Assembly (NCBI GenBank): GCA_019749945.1 | Contig: JAIEPF010000035.1 | Coordinates: forward strand, 1 to 47,657 | Source of the DNA: Burkholderiales bacterium | Lineage (GTDB): Bacteria > Pseudomonadota > Gammaproteobacteria > Burkholderiales > SG8-41 | Reading direction: 5' to 3' | Length of the DNA stretch: 47,657 nucleotides | Part shown: positions 24,943 to 36,662 of the stretch, piece by piece | Numbering within the stretch: position 1 is the first letter of the stretch | Layout of the letters: each line of letters begins with the position of its first letter | Notes under the pieces: model-generated | What the model saw: only the letters and a program-made list of their open reading frames with translations | Database searches by the model: none | What the model was told of the DNA's origin: nothing | Position numbers and translations under genes: made by a program

Positions 24943-27522
24943 ATGGCGAAAACGCTCATCATTGCGGAAAAACCTTCGGTTGCCGGCGACATCGCGCGCG
25001 TTCTGGGCGGCTTCACCAAACATGCCGAGTACTTCGAAAATGACGACTATGTGGTGTCGTCCGCGGTCGGCCATCTGCTGGAAATCGCGGCCCCCGAAGA
25101 ATTCGAAGTCAAACGCGGCAAATGGTCGTTTGCCAATCTGCCGGTCATCCCGCCGCATTTCGACCTCAATCCGATCGTCAAAAGCGAAGCCCGGCTGAAA
25201 GTGCTGGCCAAGCTGCTGAAGCGCAAGGACATCACCAGGGTGATCAACGCCTGTGACGCGGGCCGCGAAGGTGAATTGATTTTCCGTTACATCGTCCAGG
25301 CAACCAAGACCACCAAGCCGGTATCGCGGCTGTGGCTGCAATCGATGACCCCGGCGGCAATCCGCGAAGGCTTTGAACACCTGCGCACCGACGAGGAAAT
25401 GCAGCCGCTGGCTGATGCCGCGCGCAGCCGCAGCGAAGCCGACTGGCTGGTCGGCATCAACGGCACGCGCGCGATGACCGCCTTCAACAGCAAGGGCGGC
25501 GGTTTTTACCTGACCACCGTCGGCCGCGTGCAGACGCCGACGCTGATGATCGTGGTTGACCGCGAACAGAAAATCCGCAAATTCGTGCCGCGTGATTACT
25601 GGGAAGTGCGCGCGACCTTCGGCGCCAAGGCCGGTGATTATGAAGGCCGCTGGTTCGATCCGGCATTCAAGCGCGACGAAAACGACGCCGAAAAACGCGA
25701 CAGCCGTCTGTGGGACGGCAAGGTAGCGGAGAAAATCGCCGAGGCCTGCCGCGGCAAGACGGGCACGGTCAGTGAAGAATCAAAACCGTCATCGCAGCTG
25801 TCGCCGATGCTGTTCGACCTGACTTCATTGCAGCGCGAAGCGAATGGCAAATTCGGCTTTTCGGCTAAAACCACGCTGTCGATCGCGCAGGAATTGTACG
25901 AACGGCACAAGGCGCTGACTTATCCGCGGACTGATTCCAAGCATCTGCCCGAAGATTACATGACGACGGTCAAAACCACGCTGGACGCCCTCGGCGGGGA
26001 AGCGGGGTTTGGCCCCTTCGCCAGGGAAATCATCAAGAGCAAATGGATCAAGCCAAACAAGCGCATATTCGATAATTCGAAGATTTCGGATCACTTCGCC
26101 ATCATTCCGACGCCGCAGCCGCCGAAAAACCTCAACGAAGTCCAGCAGAAGATTTATGACCTGGTCGTGCGCCGTTTCATGGCGGTGTTTTTCCCGCCGG
26201 CGGAATACCTGGTCACCACGCGCATCACCGAAGTCGCCTCACACAAGTTCAAGACCGAAGGCAAGATTCTGGTGAAGCCGGGCTGGCTGGGCATTTACGG
26301 CAAGGACGAGCAGCAGGAAAGCGCCAATCTGCCAGCGGTGGCGAAGGGCGAAAAACCGCCGGTTAATGCCGTGGACCCGGTCGGACTCGCGACGCGGCCG
26401 CCGGCGCGGTATTCGGAAGCGACGCTGCTGAGCGCGATGGAAGGCGCGGGCAAGCTGATCGAGGACGACGAACTGCGCGATGCGATGGCACAGAAGGGCC
26501 TCGGCACGCCGGCAACCCGCGCCGCGATCATCGAACGGCTGATCGCAGAAAAATACATGGTGCGTGAAGGTCGCGAACTGATACCGACCGCCAAGGCCTT
26601 CCAGCTGATGACGCTGCTGAACGGACTGGGCATCAACGAACTGACACAGCCGGAACTGACCGGCGAATGGGAATACAAGCTGCTGCAGATCGAGCGCGGC
26701 AAGATGAAACGCGCATCCTTCATGAAGGAGATCGCCACCATCACCGAGCGCATCGTCAAACGCGCCAAGGAATACAACAACGAGACAATACCCGGCGATT
26801 ACGCGACGCTGCAGACGCCGTGCCCGCATTGCGGCGGCACGGTCAGGGAAAACTACCGGCGTTTCGCCTGCGAGGCCTGCGGATTTTCGATCACCAAAGT
26901 ACCGGGCGGCCGCCAGTTCGAAATCGAGGAAGTGGAATCATTGCTGCGCGAACGCACGATCGGCCCGTTGCAGGGTTTCCGCTCAAAAATGGGCCGGCCC
27001 TTCGCCGCCATCCTGCGTATCGTGCCGGACAAGGAAAACAACAACCTCAAACTCGAATTTGATTTCGGCCAGGGGAATGACGACGAAGCCGAGGAAGTCG
27101 ATTTCAGCGGACAGCAGGCGCTGGGCCCGTGTCCGAAATGCAAGGGCCGGGTCTACGAACACGGCATGAACTACCTGTGCGAAAACACGCCGGCGAAAAA
27201 ATGCGATTTCCGTTCCGGCAAAGTCATCCTGCGCCAGGAAATCCAGCGCGAACAGATGGAAAAACTGCTGTCCAGCGGACGCACCGATCTGCTCGACGGG
27301 TTTTTCTCCAACCGCAACGGCCGGCGCTTCAAGGCCTTCCTGGTCAGACAGCCGGACGGCAAGGTGGGATTTGAATTTGCGCCGCGCGCGGCCAAGGGTG
27401 ATGCGGACGCCGGCGCAGGCAAGAGCACGAAACCGGCCAGGGCAAAAGGCGCCGAGGCGGCAAAAACCGAAACGGCAGCTGCCGTGCCGGCCCGAAAGCG
27501 CGTCGCTCGCAGCAAAAAATAA
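24943..27522 (+). CDS. topB: DNA topoisomerase III (type IA)
   Basis: Type IA topoisomerase, 859 aa, longer than the 653-aa E. coli TopB because of zinc-ribbon and basic C-terminal extensions. The TOPRIM domain is at the N-terminus (MAKTLIIAEKPSVAGDIARV ... INACDAGREGELIFRY). The catalytic tyrosine is in KALTYPRTDSKHLPEDY. Two cysteine clusters follow near residues 626 and 730 (CPHCGGTVRENYRRFACEAC; CPKCKGRV ... LCENTPAKKC). The last 50 residues are Ala/Lys-rich (ARKRVARSKK). It resolves single-stranded and precatenane structures at replication forks. It converges on gyrB across an efficient-looking terminator. Confidence 0.93.
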   Translation: MAKTLIIAEKPSVAGDIARVLGGFTKHAEYFENDDYVVSSAVGHLLEIAAPEEFEVKRGKWSFANLPVIPPHFDLNPIVKSEARLKVLAKLLKRKDITRVINACDAGREGELIFRYIVQATKTTKPVSRLWLQSMTPAAIREGFEHLRTDEEMQPLADAARSRSEADWLVGINGTRAMTAFNSKGGGFYLTTVGRVQTPTLMIVVDREQKIRKFVPRDYWEVRATFGAKAGDYEGRWFDPAFKRDENDAEKRDSRLWDGKVAEKIAEACRGKTGTVSEESKPSSQLSPMLFDLTSLQREANGKFGFSAKTTLSIAQELYERHKALTYPRTDSKHLPEDYMTTVKTTLDALGGEAGFGPFAREIIKSKWIKPNKRIFDNSKISDHFAIIPTPQPPKNLNEVQQKIYDLVVRRFMAVFFPPAEYLVTTRITEVASHKFKTEGKILVKPGWLGIYGKDEQQESANLPAVAKGEKPPVNAVDPVGLATRPPARYSEATLLSAMEGAGKLIEDDELRDAMAQKGLGTPATRAAIIERLIAEKYMVREGRELIPTAKAFQLMTLLNGLGINELTQPELTGEWEYKLLQIERGKMKRASFMKEIATITERIVKRAKEYNNETIPGDYATLQTPCPHCGGTVRENYRRFACEACGFSITKVPGGRQFEIEEVESLLRERTIGPLQGFRSKMGRPFAAILRIVPDKENNNLKLEFDFGQGNDDEAEEVDFSGQQALGPCPKCKGRVYEHGMNYLCENTPAKKCDFRSGKVILRQEIQREQMEKLLSSGRTDLLDGFFSNRNGRRFKAFLVRQPDGKVGFEFAPRAAKGDADAGAGKSTKPARAKGAEAAKTETAAAVPARKRVARSKK

Positions 27523-27543
27523 TCAATAAAAACAAATACTTAT
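27522..27543 (+). repeat. AT-rich motif after a stop codon, copy 3
   Basis: The 17-bp core AATAAAAACAAATACTT starts two bases after the topB TAA and shares 22 identical bases with copy 2. Here its reverse complement also forms the T-rich tail of the terminator hairpin read from gyrB, which neither of the other copies has. Confidence 0.7.
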
Positions 27544-27580
27544 GGCCAACACCGCGGCAGCGATGTTGGCCATGATTTTT
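27542..27580. terminator. Bidirectional intrinsic terminator between topB and gyrB
   Basis: A perfect 10-bp stem, ATGGCCAACA (27542-27551) and TGTTGGCCAT (27564-27573), with a 12-nt loop is followed on the plus strand by GATTTTTTGC and on the minus strand by AAGTATTTGTTTTTATT. It therefore suits termination of both convergent transcripts, topB and gyrB. Confidence 0.8.
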
Positions 27581-27599
27581 TGCCCGCAACGAACCCCGC

Positions 27600-31155
<3,556 letters not shown>

Positions 31156-31359
31156 ATTAGTGGTTTTTCTTCAATTAAATTAATAGTAACTAATAGAAAG
31201 GGCTTTTTCCTGTTGAGATCTGCGCTTGAAGCCTGATTTCAAAAAAATAATCCTGTTTTTAATGTTCTGTATGTTCAGAGAATTTCCTGTGGACAGAAAA
31301 GGATTAAAAAGGGGAGGATTCCTTTTTTTCTGTTTATGCACAAACTGTGCACAGCTTGT
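31156..31359. promoter_or_regulatory. oriC: Candidate oriC: AT-rich dnaA-dnaN gap with DnaA-box-like sites
   Basis: This 204-bp gap is far richer in A+T than its surroundings. One exact TTATNCACA DnaA box (TTATGCACA, 31334-31342) lies next to the dnaA end. Two weaker candidates with two mismatches each are at 31346-31354 (TGTGCACAG) and 31288-31296 (TGTGGACAG). The dnaN-proximal 45 bp are almost pure A+T and could be the unwinding element. Gene orientation switches nearby, and parS, parAB and gyrB are close, all consistent with the origin. Box density is low, so part of the origin may lie elsewhere. Confidence 0.5.
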
Positions 31360-32691
31360 TCAACTGCGAAGAACCTTCAGCAACGAACTGATATCAACGG
31401 TCATTTCATTGCTGGTACTGCGCAATTGGGCGATCTTGCGGCAGGCATGCAGTACCGTCGTGTGATCCCTGCCGCCAAAGGCTTCTCCGATGTCCGGCAG
31501 GCTCATCTGGGTCAGTTCCTTGGCCAGCGCCATCGCCACCTGCCGTGGCCGCGCCACGTTACGGGTGCGTTTTTTCGAATACATTTCCGACACCTTGATC
31601 TTGTAATAGTCGGCGACCGTGCGCTGGATGTTTTCGATGCTGACCTGGCGGTTCTGCGAGGCCAGCACATCGCGCAGGGCTTCCCGCGCGAGATCCACGG
31701 TGATCGGCTGTCCGGTAAAACGGGAATAGGCGAGCACACGCTTCAGCGCGCCCTCCAGTTCACGGATATTGGACTGGATATGTTTGGCAATGAAAAAAGC
31801 CACGTTTTCATCGAGGGTCAGTCCGTCGGCCTCCGCTTTTTTGAGCAGGATCGCGACCCGCATTTCCAGTTCCGGCGGTTCAACGGCGACAGTGAGTCCC
31901 CAGCCGAAGCGTGAAATCAGCCGGTTTTCCATGCCGGAGATTTCCTTGGGATAAGTATCGCAGGTGATGATGACCTGCTTGTGTGCTTCAACCAGGGCAT
32001 TGAACGCGTAGAAAAATTCTTCCTGTGTGCGGTTTTTGCCGCTGAAAAACTGGATGTCGTCGATCAACAGCAGGTCCAGCGAGTGGTAGTAACGTTTGAA
32101 GTCATCAAACGCCTTGTGTTGGTAAGCTCTTACCACGTCGGACACGTACTGCTCGGCATGGATGTAGCGGATCTTGCTTTCCGGGGCATGCGCCCGCAGG
32201 TGGTTGCCGATGGCATGGATCAGATGGGTTTTGCCCAGACCGACGCCACCGTAAACAAACAGCGGGTTGTATGCGGCACCGGGCTTTTCCGCGACCTGCC
32301 GGGCTGCAGCGCGCGCGAGGTCGTTGGCTTTGCCGGTGACAAAAGTGTCAAATGTAAAGCCGGGATTGAGTCTGGAAACATCCCGCACCGGCGGTGCCGG
32401 CCGGGAAGCGGTGGGTTCGGCGGGCGCGACAGACGCTGCGGCCGGCCGGGCTGTTTTTTCCGCAAGGATCAGTTCTACGGTGGCACCGTCACCCAGACGT
32501 TCACGCGCAATCTCCAGCATTTTTGCCTGGAACCGGTCTTTGACCCAGCGCTGCACAAAACGATTGGGCGCCGTTACCGTCACAGCAGCCCCGGTGATGG
32601 CGCACTCCAACGGCTGTATCCAGGTGACAAACTGCTGCTGCCCGAGTTCTTTTGAGAAAAACGCGAGACAATGTTGCCAGAAATCGTTCAT
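31360..32691 (-). CDS. dnaA: Chromosomal replication initiator DnaA
   Basis: AAA+ initiator that binds DnaA boxes and opens oriC, 443 aa. Domain I at the N-terminus ([20 protein letters not shown]) contacts DnaB and partners. A Pro/Ala-rich linker follows (about residues 85-115). Domain III carries Walker A ([17 protein letters not shown]) and Walker B ([14 protein letters not shown]). Domain IV ends with the DNA-binding signature [16 protein letters not shown] plus [15 protein letters not shown]. The ATG has an AGGGA ribosome site. It is divergent from rpmH across 210 bp that carry the promoters. Confidence 0.97.
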   Translation of the reverse strand: MNDFWQHCLAFFSKELGQQQFVTWIQPLECAITGAAVTVTAPNRFVQRWVKDRFQAKMLEIARERLGDGATVELILAEKTARPAAASVAPAEPTASRPAPPVRDVSRLNPGFTFDTFVTGKANDLARAAARQVAEKPGAAYNPLFVYGGVGLGKTHLIHAIGNHLRAHAPESKIRYIHAEQYVSDVVRAYQHKAFDDFKRYYHSLDLLLIDDIQFFSGKNRTQEEFFYAFNALVEAHKQVIITCDTYPKEISGMENRLISRFGWGLTVAVEPPELEMRVAILLKKAEADGLTLDENVAFFIAKHIQSNIRELEGALKRVLAYSRFTGQPITVDLAREALRDVLASQNRQVSIENIQRTVADYYKIKVSEMYSKKRTRNVARPRQVAMALAKELTQMSLPDIGEAFGGRDHTTVLHACRKIAQLRSTSNEMTVDISSLLKVLRS

Positions 32692-32836
32692 TCGTCCCTA
32701 TCGGGTAAAGCAACGGGCGTGGTTGGCGGAAAACAAGGGAAATTGACCCCCGATTTTACCCCTTATTGCCGCGTGCAACAAAGACTGCGCCATGTTTCGA
32801 CGATGATGGGACGGGGATGATCTGCTGACCGGAAGA

Positions 32837-32866
32837 TTGACAGAGAGCGGCCGGTCGATGTTTAAT
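32837..32866 (+). promoter_or_regulatory. Candidate sigma70 promoter for rpmH
   Basis: TTGACA (32837-32842) and TTTAAT (32861-32866) are separated by 18 bp, about 35 bp upstream of the rpmH start. The remaining part of the 210-bp dnaA-rpmH gap (32692-32901) should carry the dnaA promoter on the other strand; I see no exact DnaA box in it. Confidence 0.55.
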
Positions 32867-32901
32867 GACGGGTTTCCCGAAGACCAATTTTAGGATCGAC
32901 C

Positions 32902-33036
32902 ATGAAGCGCACCTACCAACCGTCAAAAACGCGCCGTGCACGCACCCATGGCTTCCGTGTGCGCATGAAAACACGCGGCGGTCGCGCCGTCATCCGTGCG
33001 CGCCGCGCCAAAGGCCGTGCCCGCCTCAGCGTTTGA
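32902..33036 (+). CDS. rpmH: 50S ribosomal protein L34
   Basis: L34, 44 aa, the standard length; a small very basic protein of the large ribosomal subunit. The sequence starts [20 protein letters not shown] and ends [11 protein letters not shown], matching the family throughout. ATG 32902 has an AGGA ribosome site. The stop TGA overlaps the rnpA start as TTGA. Confidence 0.97.
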   Translation: MKRTYQPSKTRRARTHGFRVRMKTRGGRAVIRARRAKGRARLSV

Positions 33037-33407
33037 CCAGACCCGCAGTTTGCAACAAAAGCAGAAGCGCGCGGTCTGTACGCCTGACCAAAGCGGCGCA
33101 GTTTGAGGCTGTTCTCTCCGGCGGACGCCGCTCAGGCAGCAAATGTTTCCTGGCGCGGGCATTGCCCAATGCCGGAGTCGGCCCGCGAATCGGATTGATC
33201 GTTGGCAAAAAGGCGGCACCCCGGTCGGTGGATCGTAACCGGGTGAAGCGCCTGATCAGAATCGTGCATCGTGAGTTGGCGGCAGAGCTGGATGCGCTGG
33301 ATGTGGTCGTACAACTCCGGAGCAGCCCCCGCAGCAGCGATAACGCGGCATTGTTCAAGGAATTGCAGGAGTTGCTGCGCGGATTGCTCGGCCCGGGCAA
33401 AAAATAA
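33033..33407 (+). CDS. rnpA: Ribonuclease P protein component
   Basis: Protein subunit of RNase P, 124 aa from TTG 33033; it assists the RNA subunit in removing 5' leaders of tRNA precursors. The signature [15 protein letters not shown] is clear, and the N-terminal [19 protein letters not shown] matches the family. The open frame extends upstream through rpmH in another frame, so the true start must be near the L34 stop; the TTG overlapping that stop (TTGA) is the only start codon in the right place. It lacks a ribosome site, implying coupled translation. yidD, usually next, is absent. Confidence 0.88.
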   Translation: MTRPAVCNKSRSARSVRLTKAAQFEAVLSGGRRSGSKCFLARALPNAGVGPRIGLIVGKKAAPRSVDRNRVKRLIRIVHRELAAELDALDVVVQLRSSPRSSDNAALFKELQELLRGLLGPGKK

Positions 33408-33437
33408 GCGCAGCAGTTCGGCAGAGAAAAAAAGCGT

Positions 33438-35108
33438 ATGGATTCGCAACGGCTGGTTCTCTTCTTTGTATTCACCATGTCGGTGTTCCTGCTGTATGAG
33501 TCCTGGCAGCGCGACCATCAGCAATCACCCACGGCTGCCGCGGTATCGGCCTCGGTAACACCGACCCCGACTCCCGGAGCGAGCCCGGCCCAGCCTGCCG
33601 CCGGCGTACCGGCGCCCAGTGCCGCGCTGCTGCAAAACCCCGCCGCACCACCGACCGTCGCCGCCTCAAGCGGCGGCCAGATCATCAAGGTTGAAACGGA
33701 CCTCTACCATGCGGAAATCAGCACCAGCGGCGGTGATCTGGTCCGCCTGGAATTGCTGAAACATGGCGGCACACTGGACCGGACGAAAAATTTCGTACTG
33801 TTTTCGCGTTCTGCCGAACATGTCTATATCGCGCAATCAGGTCTGATCGGCAGCAACCTGCCGAATCACCAGACCGCGTATACCGCCCAGGCGACGGAAT
33901 ACAAACTGGCGGATGCCGCGGCTGATCTGGAAATCCGGCTGGAAGCCACCGGCGGCGCAAAAGCCGCAAAAACCTATCGCTTCCGCCGCAACAGCTATGT
34001 CATCGATGTCGCGCACGAAGTCACCAATACCAGCGCTGTGCCGGTGGATGCTTTTGCCTATTTCCAGCTGGTGCGGGACTCGAAACCGCCCGAAGGTGAT
34101 TCCGCAATGGTGCCGACCTATACCGGTGCCGCGGTGTATACCGAGAAAGACAAATTCCAGAAAGTCGCGTTCGGCGATATCGAGAAGGGCAAGGTTCCCT
34201 ATCCCAAGAACGGCAACGATGGCTGGATCGGCATGCTCCAGCACTATTTCCTCGGTGCATGGCTGCCGAAGCAGGGTACGCCGCGGGAGTTCTATACCCG
34301 CCAGGTGCCGCAGGGTCTGTATGCAGCCGGCGTGATCATTCCGGCCGGCACGCTCGCGCCGGGGGCCAGCACGACGCTGGCCATGCCGCTGTATGCCGGA
34401 CCGCAGGAGCAGGAAAAACTTGCCGCCCTGGCGCCGGGACTGGATCTGGCGGTCGATTACGGCTGGCTGACTGTCATTGCCGCGCCGTTGTTCTGGGTGC
34501 TGCAGTGGATCCATGGCTGGACCGGCAACTGGGGCGTGGCCATCATCATCCTCACCATATTCATCAAGCTGGCGTTTTATCCGCTGTCGGAAGCCAGTTA
34601 CCGTTCCATGGCCAAGATGCGCATCGTGGCGCCGAAATTGCAGCGCCTGAAAGATCAGTACGGCAACGACCGCCAGCGCATGCAGCAGGCGATGATGGAG
34701 CTTTACAAGACCGAGAAAATCAATCCGCTCGGCGGCTGTCTGCCGATCGTGGTGCAGATTCCCGTATTCATCGCCTTGTACTGGGTGTTGCTCGGCAGCG
34801 TCGAGATGCGCCAGGCGCCGTTTGCGCTGTGGATCAAGGATTTGTCCGTCGCGGATCCGTATTACATCCTGCCCATCCTGATGGGTGCGACCATGATCAT
34901 CCAGACCCGGCTCAATCCGGAACCGCCGGATCCGGTGCAGGCCAAGGTCATGAAGATCATGCCGATTGCTTTCAGCATTTTCTTTTTCTTCTTCCCCGCG
35001 GGCCTGGTGCTGTACTGGCTGGTCAACAACATTCTTTCCATTGCCCAGCAGTGGCACATTACCCGGGCCATGGAGCGCGCGACAAAGCAGGTCAAGCCGA
35101 AAGCCTGA
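33438..35108 (+). CDS. yidC: Membrane protein insertase YidC
   Basis: YidC/Oxa1 insertase, 556 aa, the long Gram-negative form. An N-terminal anchor helix (LVLFFVFTMSVFLLYESW) is followed by a Pro/Ala-rich linker and the periplasmic P1 domain (about residues 75-330, beginning IIKVETDLYHAEISTSGGD). The conserved five-helix core starts near LTVIAAPLFWVLQWIHGWTG and includes GGCLPIVVQIPVFIALYWVL and the C-terminal VLYWLVNNILSIAQQW. It inserts small membrane proteins, including the F0 c subunit encoded downstream at 42171. The start is 30 bp behind rnpA, a gap too small for the usual yidD gene. Confidence 0.96.
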   Translation: MDSQRLVLFFVFTMSVFLLYESWQRDHQQSPTAAAVSASVTPTPTPGASPAQPAAGVPAPSAALLQNPAAPPTVAASSGGQIIKVETDLYHAEISTSGGDLVRLELLKHGGTLDRTKNFVLFSRSAEHVYIAQSGLIGSNLPNHQTAYTAQATEYKLADAAADLEIRLEATGGAKAAKTYRFRRNSYVIDVAHEVTNTSAVPVDAFAYFQLVRDSKPPEGDSAMVPTYTGAAVYTEKDKFQKVAFGDIEKGKVPYPKNGNDGWIGMLQHYFLGAWLPKQGTPREFYTRQVPQGLYAAGVIIPAGTLAPGASTTLAMPLYAGPQEQEKLAALAPGLDLAVDYGWLTVIAAPLFWVLQWIHGWTGNWGVAIIILTIFIKLAFYPLSEASYRSMAKMRIVAPKLQRLKDQYGNDRQRMQQAMMELYKTEKINPLGGCLPIVVQIPVFIALYWVLLGSVEMRQAPFALWIKDLSVADPYYILPILMGATMIIQTRLNPEPPDPVQAKVMKIMPIAFSIFFFFFPAGLVLYWLVNNILSIAQQWHITRAMERATKQVKPKA

Positions 35109-35145
35109 GCGCGAGCAGCAGAGCGCGGCGCTATACTCGCCGCGC

Positions 35146-36486
35146 ATGATTCACAGGGACATCATTGCGGCAATTGCCACCGCACCCGGGCGCGGCGGCA
35201 TCGGCATCATCCGCATTTCAGGATCACGGCTCGCGCGTTTTGCCGCGGGACTCACAACGCGCACGCTCGAGCCGCGCCGCGCCTTGCTGACTTCTTTTCT
35301 TGATGACGCAAGCCAGCCGATCGACGAAGGCCTGCTGTTGTTTTTTGCCGCGCCCCATTCCTACACCGGTGAAGATGTCATCGAACTGCAGGGACATGGC
35401 GGACCCGTGGTGATGCGCCAGCTGCTGCAGCGCTGCCTGGAACTGGGGGCGCGGCTGGCGCGCCCCGGTGAATTCACCGAGCGCGCTTACCTCAACGGAC
35501 GCATGGATCTGGCCCAGGCCGAGGGTGTTGCCGATTTGATCGAAGCCTCGACCGCATTGGCCGCGCGCGCCGCCTTGCGTTCCCTGCAGGGAAATTTTTC
35601 TGAATTAATACAACAACTTACGAATAAAATCATCGCTTTGCGCAGCTTGCTCGAGGCGACGCTGGATTTTCCCGAGGAAGAAGTCGAGTTCCTGACCGCT
35701 GGCCGCGCGCAGCAGCAGCTGATCGCGGTGCGCGAACAACTGGAGGCAACACTGGCCGCCACCCGGCAGGGCAGCCTGTTGCGCGACGGGATCCAGGCCG
35801 TATTGATCGGCGAGCCCAATGTCGGCAAATCGAGCCTGCTCAATCGCCTGGCTGGCGAGGAGGTGGCCATCGTCACCGAAGTCCCGGGGACAACCCGGGA
35901 TGCCGTACGTGAGCAGATTGACATGGACGGCCTGCCGGTACACATCATCGATACCGCGGGTTTGCGTGAAACCACGGATGCCGTCGAACGCATCGGCATC
36001 AGCCGGACCTGGGCCATGATTGAAAAGGCCGATCTGGCGCTACTGGTGTCGGACGCCGGGCGGGAGAATGACCACGCCAACCGCGCGATCATCGATCGCC
36101 TGCCGGTGGGTTTGCCACGGATCCGGGTATTGAACAAAATTGATCTGGTTCAAAGCAAGGCGGCGCAGGAACACGCCGGAAACGAAGAGCAGGTCTGGGT
36201 TTCCGCCAAAACCGGGGAAGGTCTGGAATTGCTGAAGCAGGCGATCCGGGATCAGGCCGGCTGGCATCCCTCCGGGGAGGGCATTTTCACCGCCCGGGCG
36301 CGCCATATCGCCGCCTTGCAGGCGGCGCAGCGTCATCTGGCGGCTGCAGCAGGGGTAACCGATCGCCTCGAACTGTATGCCGAGGAATTGCGCCTGGCCC
36401 ACGAGGCGCTGGGTGGGATTACCGGGGAATACACCCCGGATGACCTGCTGGGCGAAATCTTCTCCAAATTCTGTATCGGCAAGTAA
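35146..36486 (+). CDS. mnmE: tRNA modification GTPase MnmE
   Basis: MnmE, 446 aa, which with MnmG makes 5-carboxymethylaminomethyl-type modifications at wobble U34 of tRNAs. The frame runs back into yidC, but ATG 35146 (MIHRDIIAAIATAPGRGGIG) is the family start. The folate-binding N-domain is present (AYLNGRMDLAQAEGVADLI). The inserted G-domain has Walker A GEPNVGKSSLLNRLAG, the switch II segment DTAGLRET, and NKID. The C-terminus ends in the conserved CIGK with its catalytic Cys. parS sites lie directly behind the stop. Confidence 0.96.
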   Translation: MIHRDIIAAIATAPGRGGIGIIRISGSRLARFAAGLTTRTLEPRRALLTSFLDDASQPIDEGLLLFFAAPHSYTGEDVIELQGHGGPVVMRQLLQRCLELGARLARPGEFTERAYLNGRMDLAQAEGVADLIEASTALAARAALRSLQGNFSELIQQLTNKIIALRSLLEATLDFPEEEVEFLTAGRAQQQLIAVREQLEATLAATRQGSLLRDGIQAVLIGEPNVGKSSLLNRLAGEEVAIVTEVPGTTRDAVREQIDMDGLPVHIIDTAGLRETTDAVERIGISRTWAMIEKADLALLVSDAGRENDHANRAIIDRLPVGLPRIRVLNKIDLVQSKAAQEHAGNEEQVWVSAKTGEGLELLKQAIRDQAGWHPSGEGIFTARARHIAALQAAQRHLAAAAGVTDRLELYAEELRLAHEALGGITGEYTPDDLLGEIFSKFCIGK

Positions 36487-36498
36487 GCCCCGGCGGGT

Positions 36499-36514
36499 GG
36501 TTTCACGTGAAACA
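36499..36514. promoter_or_regulatory. parS: parS site 1
   Basis: The 16-bp site GGTTTCACGTGAAACA matches the palindromic ParB target TGTTTCACGTGAAACA with one mismatch at the first base. It lies in the 176-bp gap between mnmE and mnmG, about 2.7 kb upstream of parA. Confidence 0.93.
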
Positions 36515-36544
36515 AAGCGTCGCCGGTAAAGCCGTTTCGGCCAT

Positions 36545-36560
36545 CGTTTCACGTGAAACA
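36545..36560. promoter_or_regulatory. parS: parS site 2
   Basis: CGTTTCACGTGAAACA, again one mismatch from the consensus, 46 bp from site 1. The pair would nucleate ParB spreading close to the origin for ParA-driven segregation. Confidence 0.93.
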
Positions 36561-36662
36561 TTCCTTCCGACGGTGGCTGCGCCTTTCGCTGCACAGCAAA
36601 ATTGGCTATGATGCGCGGCCAAGCCCGGAGTCACCCGGGAACCCCAGGCAGCGCGGCGCAAA

